NCBI RefSeq assembly: GCF_003073045.1
Contig: NC_037593.1
Coordinates: 4,021,525-4,085,524, forward strand
Direction: 5' to 3'
Source of the DNA: Pomacea canaliculata
Lineage: Eukaryota > Mollusca > Gastropoda > Architaenioglossa > Ampullariidae
Length of the DNA: 64,000 bases
Shown: positions 58,339-64,000 of the stretch, one piece after another
Layout of the letters: each line of letters opens with the position of its first letter
Numbering within the stretch: position 1 is the stretch's first letter
Notes under the pieces: model-generated
The model's input: only the letters and a program-made list of their open reading frames with translations
Told to the model about the DNA's origin: nothing
Databases searched by the model: none
Translations under genes and position numbers: made by a program

Positions 58339-59503
58339 ATTATGTCAGCGGCCACAAAATCCCTGTTCTTCAGTGTGTAAGCAGCTGCTTTCTATGGTCT
58401 GTCTCCAATGAAACGCTCAGATTGTTTTAACCAGCACGCACATACGCCCACACATATGCATTCCTTATATTTATATATCTGTTATAGAATAACAGATTAT
58501 TGACTGTTGACAAAGCTAGTGGCAGCCAGATGACAGGCTGACAGTCAGTCAGTCAGACAGATGGGTGCCAGGAATGGTCGCTAGATTTTTCAACATTGAT
58601 TTGCGGTATTGTAACGTGAATCGTATTTTGCTGTAAAAATTATGACCCCCACCCCATCCTTTGACATATCAAACAGTCATTTCCATTAAACAAATGTCCC
58701 GGAACAGGAAATGGCTGTTGGAGAAATGGAAGCGAACCCGGGAGTATCTATGGCCGTTCTGGACGTCAGCGCCAACCTACGTCACGGCTGACCACTCGCA
58801 TTCAGACCCGGGCTTCGACACCTTGTCCACCGGCCACACGGCCTTCCATAGCGACTCTGGTTCCGTGCTCCTGTCCGGCACTCTGCCACATCCCAGCCTG
58901 CTCCACGAGAGTGCAGCCTACAAAAATGCGCATGCCCACCGCTCGACTTCCGATCTGAAGGACGCCTCCAAGCGAAACGAGTCATTCGAGAAGGTCTCGC
59001 GGAGAGCGAACCAGAGCATGACCAGCAGTGGTGGCAGTGCTAAGACCGGCGGAGGATTGCTGAGGATGGGGGGAATGGGAGGAGATGGGTCCGCCACGGA
59101 GGGTGGGTATGGAGGAATCAGCTTGCTCAGCGACGGCTTAACTCTATCGGGAGGTGGAGGCGGAGGTGTAGGTGGAGGCACAGGAAGCCTACTGGAAGAG
59201 CACCTCATGTCAGCGTCATACAGCTCCCTGTCACCGCGTGCCCGCGAGTACATGACCCTGTCCGCCCACATGAACATTCACGAGGAGACAGACTCGCCCT
59301 TTCTGGGCAAGCGCAAGAAGCCGGAAGTGGCCCTCGTCACCAACGACGTGGACCTCAACTTCACCGTCAACCACGCCTACGCTCGCAGCCGCCAAGGGAG
59401 TGAACGGTCCAGTGAGAAGGGGCTGGATGAAATTGACTTGAACCTTGGGTCCACAGTGGAAATTCCAACTCGTACCGTCGAAGAGTCTCTTATGTACTAT
59501 TAA
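48513..59503 (+). CDS. C-type lectin-domain type I receptor with a cytoplasmic ITAM
   Basis: Eleven exons, 48513-48618, 50265-50537, 52431-52543, 53294-53420, 54150-54290, 55486-55734, 55850-55935, 56298-56448, 57705-57893, 58154-58247 and 58708-59503, join in phase to 774 residues. Residues 1-35 are a signal peptide. Exons 2-5 (36-253) form a first CTLD-like region: WIQAQSACERGGGSL, FWIGVVSQW and a FLCR end, with an unusual Cys-rich insert (CVSVCRDD, YFCCQCSF). Exons 6-8 (254-416) are a standard CTLD: ARSVCRSLGGDLWTL, YWLGATD, WKWAGTRCDQQKSYICQY. Exon 9 is a Pro/Thr stalk. Exon 10 is the membrane span (about 483-505) followed by YSRRR. The 270-residue tail has a Gly-rich tract and YSSLSPRAREYMTL (681-694). 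I know no named orthologue. The exon 3 and exon 8 acceptors were chosen because they keep frame. Confidence 0.8.
58291..58337. repeat. (GTT)n microsatellite
   Basis: About 15 uninterrupted GTT units, 44 bp after the donor of the membrane-span exon of the lectin receptor. Likely length-polymorphic. Confidence 0.95.
59219..59260 (+). other. ITAM motif in the receptor tail
   Basis: Codons encode Y681-S-S-L684, six residues, then Y691-M-T-L694. This meets the ITAM rule YxxL/I-x(6-8)-YxxL/I. A further single YGGI motif lies upstream in the Gly-rich tract (near 59,107). Phosphorylation and SH2 recruitment are inferred from the motif, not shown. Confidence 0.7.
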
Positions 59504-59647
59504 GCTTTTTTCCTTTTTTTAAAAGAAATAATTTTCTGTTATACGCTGATTTCATTATTTATGTGCTGAATTATGGCTGTCGGTTAGTCACTACAAATGC
59601 AGCTTTTAACGGTGCTTCCCTTGCGAAAAGGACATGCAGAAACTTTA

Positions 59648-59653
59648 AATAAA
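59648..59653 (+). terminator. Candidate polyadenylation signal of the receptor gene
   Basis: AATAAA 145 bases after the TAA stop. Other AT-rich candidates follow, so the choice is tentative. Confidence 0.35.
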
Positions 59654-59820
59654 TTAACTTTTGCTGTGAATATTATTGTTTTGGAACATGCAGCTACAAT
59701 GAGCAAATTCGTCCATGATGACTGTGCTTCTTTGTTAGGGGAATTTCTGTAGATGTTACCTAACGCTTCCAGCAAACTTGATGTAGCGCCGGGTGCAAAA
59801 AAAAAAATAATAATAATATA

Positions 59821-59850
59821 ATGATGATGATGATGATGGTGATGATGATG
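59821..59850. repeat. (ATG)n microsatellite
   Basis: About ten ATG/GTG units directly after an A-rich and TAA-rich stretch, in the 3' flank of the receptor gene. Confidence 0.85.
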
Positions 59851-61879
59851 TTTTGATACGCATCGTTCACTTACCAGTCTTTCCTGTAAAATGACTACAG
59901 GCAGACACAGGAATATAAAAGAGATAATATAAAAGGACGTACATATTCAGAGATTACTGTGAGATACATAGGAAAAAATAAGGACCTTTAATATGGACCT
60001 CCCCACCCCCTATCTTGTCACCACTGCTACAGCTTGTGTGGTGGAGGATTTATGGTAACAATGTGACCATGCATCTTCCATTCAGTACACTATAGTTGTT
60101 TAAGTGGATCATTCTTGTCGTTTGTTCTAAAACATGTTGCCCATATTCCCGGTGCTTTGTGCTTTTAATGAAGAAGAATTTGAACTGATTTCTTTAAGAA
60201 AAAAGTTACATATTGATGTTCGTGCCATCACCCTGAAACTGCTGACTAAGAAAGATGACCAGATGATATTCGCAAAAATCGCAAGGAATGAGCGATGCAG
60301 CATCGACTAAATGTTAGACATATAGAAACCACAAATAGCAATATCTGTAAAGCTGGTAGACATTTAACCTTTGGATGATTAATTGAACCTGTAACCCTGT
60401 ATTGCGATGTCAGCGAACACCATTTTCATTGCTGTGTATTTCTTTGCAGCCTAGCCAATATTTGGACACACAACAGCATCTCTGTTTACTTTTCTAAAAG
60501 TGAAATAAGCTTCTTTATTTGTCTAAACGTTTAATTTCTGGCTTAACTTGATAACAAATGTTAGTAGTGTTTGAAATAATTTATGAAATTATACCGCTTT
60601 TCAAAATTAATCAAGTTGTTTCTAGTTATTTCAAATATTAAATGTAGATCACTCCTTCAGATAATAATTGCAAACAGAATGTTGAGTTTACTCACAGCAG
60701 GAACAATCTTTTTAAATTGTTTAGGAGCCATCTTGGATCGTTTCTATGGCAACCGATTGCGAGCGGTATAAAAGCGTTTTTCAAGTTTCAGTTAAGGCAA
60801 AAACAAATGATAACAAATCAATAGTAAAATGATATCAATCTTATATTTTTAGTTTTCGAATCATGTCTGGCCTTTTATTTGGATGAATGCAAGAGTAAAG
60901 GGACTGGTCAAACCTGAGACGCAAATCTAAACTGTGCAGCACAAAATGCACGAGTTATTTTAAGATCGCCTGAACCTGCTGCTATCACCGTCGATTACAT
61001 AACCATTTTCGTCAACAAAATAACCTTTTTTGTCGTCATTAGCAGCAACAGTAGCATCAGCAATAAAATAAGAAATAAATAGAAGAAACCGATGAAAAGC
61101 AGACGTGAAATACATTCCCCTTGTTCTGCGATAATGCGCGCGGAGTGACGGTTCCTTGTTGCACAGGCTGACAAGCGCAGAACAGCCAGGCTTGCTTTAT
61201 GCGAGTCCAGAGTTTATTAGTCCTGAATTATCTCCTTTAACAAATAAACACACCATATGCGGGCTTTCTTCTACATTGAAAAAGTTGAAAATTAGTTGAG
61301 CACTATCTTGATGATGTCTTCAATCTGCTTGCTTAACACTTAGAGGATTCCATCCTCTCCTTCCTTTATTCTTCCTCACTCTCTTTCCGATTCATGAAAC
61401 TAAGAGTAAAGCGTAGAATTTTGAATTATGAGCAATTCCCAACAACTCCTATCACAATACAAACTGTTACTCCTTTGTACCAGTAATAGACGTGGTTTCT
61501 ATATAATGCGGCACCAGACGCTTTTTTAAAAAACTCCAGTTAAATATTTTTTTAAGCATACAACTGTTGGGCACGGACACTAGTCATACTTCTCATTAAA
61601 GTTTCTTTGTATAATGAATAGAAATTAAACTATTTATTAATCTTATTTGTGTATATCTATATCACATGTTAATTGAAAGGGTTATCTTAATATGCTTGTT
61701 GCCGTAAATTTTAAAATATTTTGAAATAAATATTGCCGTGGTATTTATAATTTGCTTTAATTAGTCAGATATGGTGGCAGTTGTTGCTTTGAACTGATTA
61801 TATTACTTTAAAAGACACAATGTATAAATTAAATTGTAAATGAGTAAAGAAAAGGCTCTTGAAAGATCAAACATGTATG
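59851..61879. other. Intergenic, nothing recognised
   Basis: AT-rich sequence without long frames or recognisable repeats. It may include receptor 3' UTR at its left end. Confidence 0.45.
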
Positions 61880-61889
61880 AATGCGAGGT

Positions 61890-62700
61890 AAGTGCAGAGA
61901 GCCTTGCAAAGCCCCAATTCCTTGGCGGAACCACTGTCGTAGGAAAGCGCTCTTCCATTTTTCCATTGAGCTGAACAAAGATTCCAGAACGGACGTACAG
62001 CGACTGAATGGTTTGGACTATGTCCTGTTCAATGTTGAATTTCTGCCCCTCGTGCTAGACTGTCGAATACTTTACTGAAGTCAGTAAGGTTATGGTACAG
62101 ATCTTCACCGTGCTGAAAGTGTTTTCGATCAGGATGAGGATGTTGAAGATTTATTCAACCGCACTTCTGCCGGCTTTGAAACCCGCGTGCTCCTGCGCGA
62201 GCAGCCTCTCTGCCATTCGTGTGAGACGATTGCGTGTGACCTTCACCATAACTTTACTTGGATGACTGATCAGGATTATCGTACAGTAGTTCGGGCACTG
62301 CCTTTGTTCCTCCTTTTTCGGCAGGGCTATAACCACTGATTGCGTCCATTATTTCAGCCACCGCTTGGTCTACCAACTTTTACGAAACAGCTCAGTGAGC
62401 ACCTTCACTCTCTCCCACTCTACATTTGAGCAAAGCCGCTGGGATGTTGTCGAACTCCTGGAGATTTGCCTATGGGATGGACATCGACACGAACAAGAGC
62501 AAAACAACGGTGAACACTGTCGAACAGGGAAAAGCAGAGATCCATCTGAATGGCATGCAACTCGAGGAGGTACAGAGTTTCAAGTACCTGTGAGCGACAC
62601 GAACATTCTCGTCAAAGAATCGCAGCAGCAATGGCGAATCTGACCAAGATATGGGACAGCAGGAGTATAAGCTTCAAGACCAAATTCCGCAGTGGGTCAT
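61890..62700. mobile_element. LINE fragment with inverted 5' part (RTE-type reverse transcriptase)
   Basis: The minus strand, read from about 62,465 down to 61,890, gives DNIPAALLKC, TELFRKSW, TQSVVIALPKKEEQRQCPNY, LISHPSKVMVKV and EHAGFKAGRSAVE: reverse transcriptase fingers and early palm. It then decays through HFSIELN-type frames. The plus strand from about 62,466 gives IDTNKSKTTVNTVEQGKAEI, HLNGMQLEEVQSFKY and, after a frame break, IWDSRSISFKTKF: the downstream part of the same ORF type. The two halves point away from each other with a junction near 62,465. Both are broken by stops. Confidence 0.75.
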
Positions 62701-64000
62701 TTATGTGAAGCTACTGGAGAGACCCTGACTCACTCTGCTTGAAGCCAAGATGTAAGATGATAGTATCTGAAATTCCATGCCACTGTAATCTCATCAGCTG
62801 TCAACATTGCATGCTTTTGCTTTCTTAAACTGCTTTATTATTTTTTTATTTCAAAAACTGAAGAACTAGGCGTCGATGTGTTCACTCTCTTTGCGGTTTT
62901 CCATATCATCACGAGAAGTAATGTCAATGGCCTCAGAAATTTCTAGTACAGTGCACGTAGGGTCATCCAGTAGTTAAGATGAGTGGAGTGGAAGGACTGC
63001 CGTTCCCCCAAGGACCTCTCTGCTGTAGTTAGCAGAAAAAAAGAAATTCTTTATCTTCTGAAAACTCTATTAGGAGAGTGTTGTGCTCGCTTCCCGGGTT
63101 GGGAAGATGCTCTGACGCAAGCCCTGACAATTGGCCTCGAGAAGTTCACGCCGACCTCGACAATATTTTCACTCACTCGATGATGTCAGACCTGATTCAG
63201 AATAGCTAACAGAATTTTTTTTAAAGATTTGGGACAGGGGGAGGAATTTCGGGGACCGCTCGTTGATATCTGTTTATCTGCCGTTAGATTGTTGTATGCT
63301 GGTAATGAGATGAAAACTGTCGATATTTGTTGTGCAGATGTTTGGGGTCTGCTGTCTGATATAAAAAAATGCTCGTGGTTATCACCCTGCATAATGAGAG
63401 CTGTGTGTTCTTGAAGCGACTTGAGACGGCATTCTTAGATTAAGACTGTTTTATATTTTTTTTCCGGGGGTGAGGAGGAGAGGAACGTGCAGCTCCATTT
63501 ATTTATTCGATGGGAATGATGTCTGGATGCAAACTGCACATTTTGGTGAAAGTGAAATCAGCAGAGACAGGGCGGGTGGTAGGAGGAGGTTGGGGGTTGG
63601 GGAAGAAGGAATGGGAGCGTCCAAGCCGATGTCATGAGTCATAACAAAGTTATGTCTCGGTTGCCCCTAGCTGAATGTGTCCGTGTCTCCTGCCGACAGT
63701 TATAACAAACGACTCGGTTTTCCCTCTTCTCTCTCAGGCCCTTCTTTACGTCTATCTCGTTCCCTCCGAACAGAAAGGGGGAAAAAATCAATGCTGACGA
63801 CAAACACAAGTGATGCAGATGCCATGCTGGGTGACAGAGCGAAAACGGAGTTGTGGGGATCGAGTTATTGGCCCTGCTGCGAGGACAGGAGCCACCGATC
63901 GCAGCGCCGCAGCAGCACGGAACTGTTTGCGTGCGTTGGGTGGCACCAGACTCGGAGGAGGGGGAGGACAGACGACCTCTTCTTCCTCCTTCCCGACTAG
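62701..64000. other. No gene recognised; window end
   Basis: The last 600 bases are richer in G+C, with G-rich runs near 63,470 and 63,570-63,600. A frame open from 63,677 to the window end is unremarkable in composition. This could be the edge of another gene, but nothing here supports a call. Confidence 0.4.

Noticed and set aside
58661..58707. Extending the last receptor exon upstream to 58661
   Set aside because: Joining at the earlier AG meets a stop in the phase set by the membrane-span exon. The AG at 58706-58707 gives exact phase 2.
48513..59503. Two separate lectin genes rather than one receptor
   Set aside because: Exon 5 ends in phase 1 and exon 6 enters in phase 1. There is no start or signal peptide before the second CTLD and no stop after the first.
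1..64000. CRISPR arrays, operons, bacterial-type features
   Set aside because: The DNA is eukaryotic with spliced genes. No regularly spaced repeats of that kind were seen.

Overview
This is animal nuclear DNA: AT-rich, intron-dense, with GT-AG splice sites and many transposon remnants. Animal-type DNA2, TMCO6-like and DCTPP1 genes, an RNase H-bearing LINE and a two-CTLD membrane receptor suggest a lophotrochozoan, most likely a mollusc. The phylum is inference. I spliced the genes by hand from splice signals, reading phase and recalled family sequences; no search was run.

Layout. (1) 1,472-18,332, minus: DNA2 nuclease-helicase, about 30 exons, with an N-terminal PIP box, Fe-S cysteines, nuclease residues and helicase motifs. 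Four exons need one-base corrections to stay in frame, and the exon for the nuclease histidine motif was not found. (2) 19,185-24,977, plus: a 480-residue ARM-repeat protein of the TMCO6 type, head to head with DNA2. (3) 25,762-28,143, minus: complete DCTPP1, 151 residues, tail to tail with TMCO6-like. (4) 28,584-35,655, plus: a 194-residue type I membrane protein whose only ectodomain is EMI-like, 440 bp from DCTPP1 in a second head-to-head pair. Its third intron carries a dead mariner. (5) 39,245-45,194, plus: a near full-length LINE flanked by a perfect 14-bp target duplication. (6) 48,513-59,503, plus: an 11-exon, 774-residue receptor with signal peptide, an unusual first CTLD region, a standard CTLD, stalk, one membrane span and a 270-residue tail carrying a spacing-perfect ITAM. 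(7) 59.5-64 kb: no gene seen, but a LINE fragment with the arrangement left by twin priming.

Functions. DNA2 (DNA replication and repair) and DCTPP1 (dNTP pool cleaning) are genome-maintenance genes. The EMI protein and the lectin receptor are cell-surface proteins. The receptor with a candidate ITAM, which would link carbohydrate or ligand binding to SH2-kinase signalling, is the most interesting system here. The EMI-only protein, the clustered frame breaks in DNA2, and the short insertions sharing the LINE's 3' tail follow.
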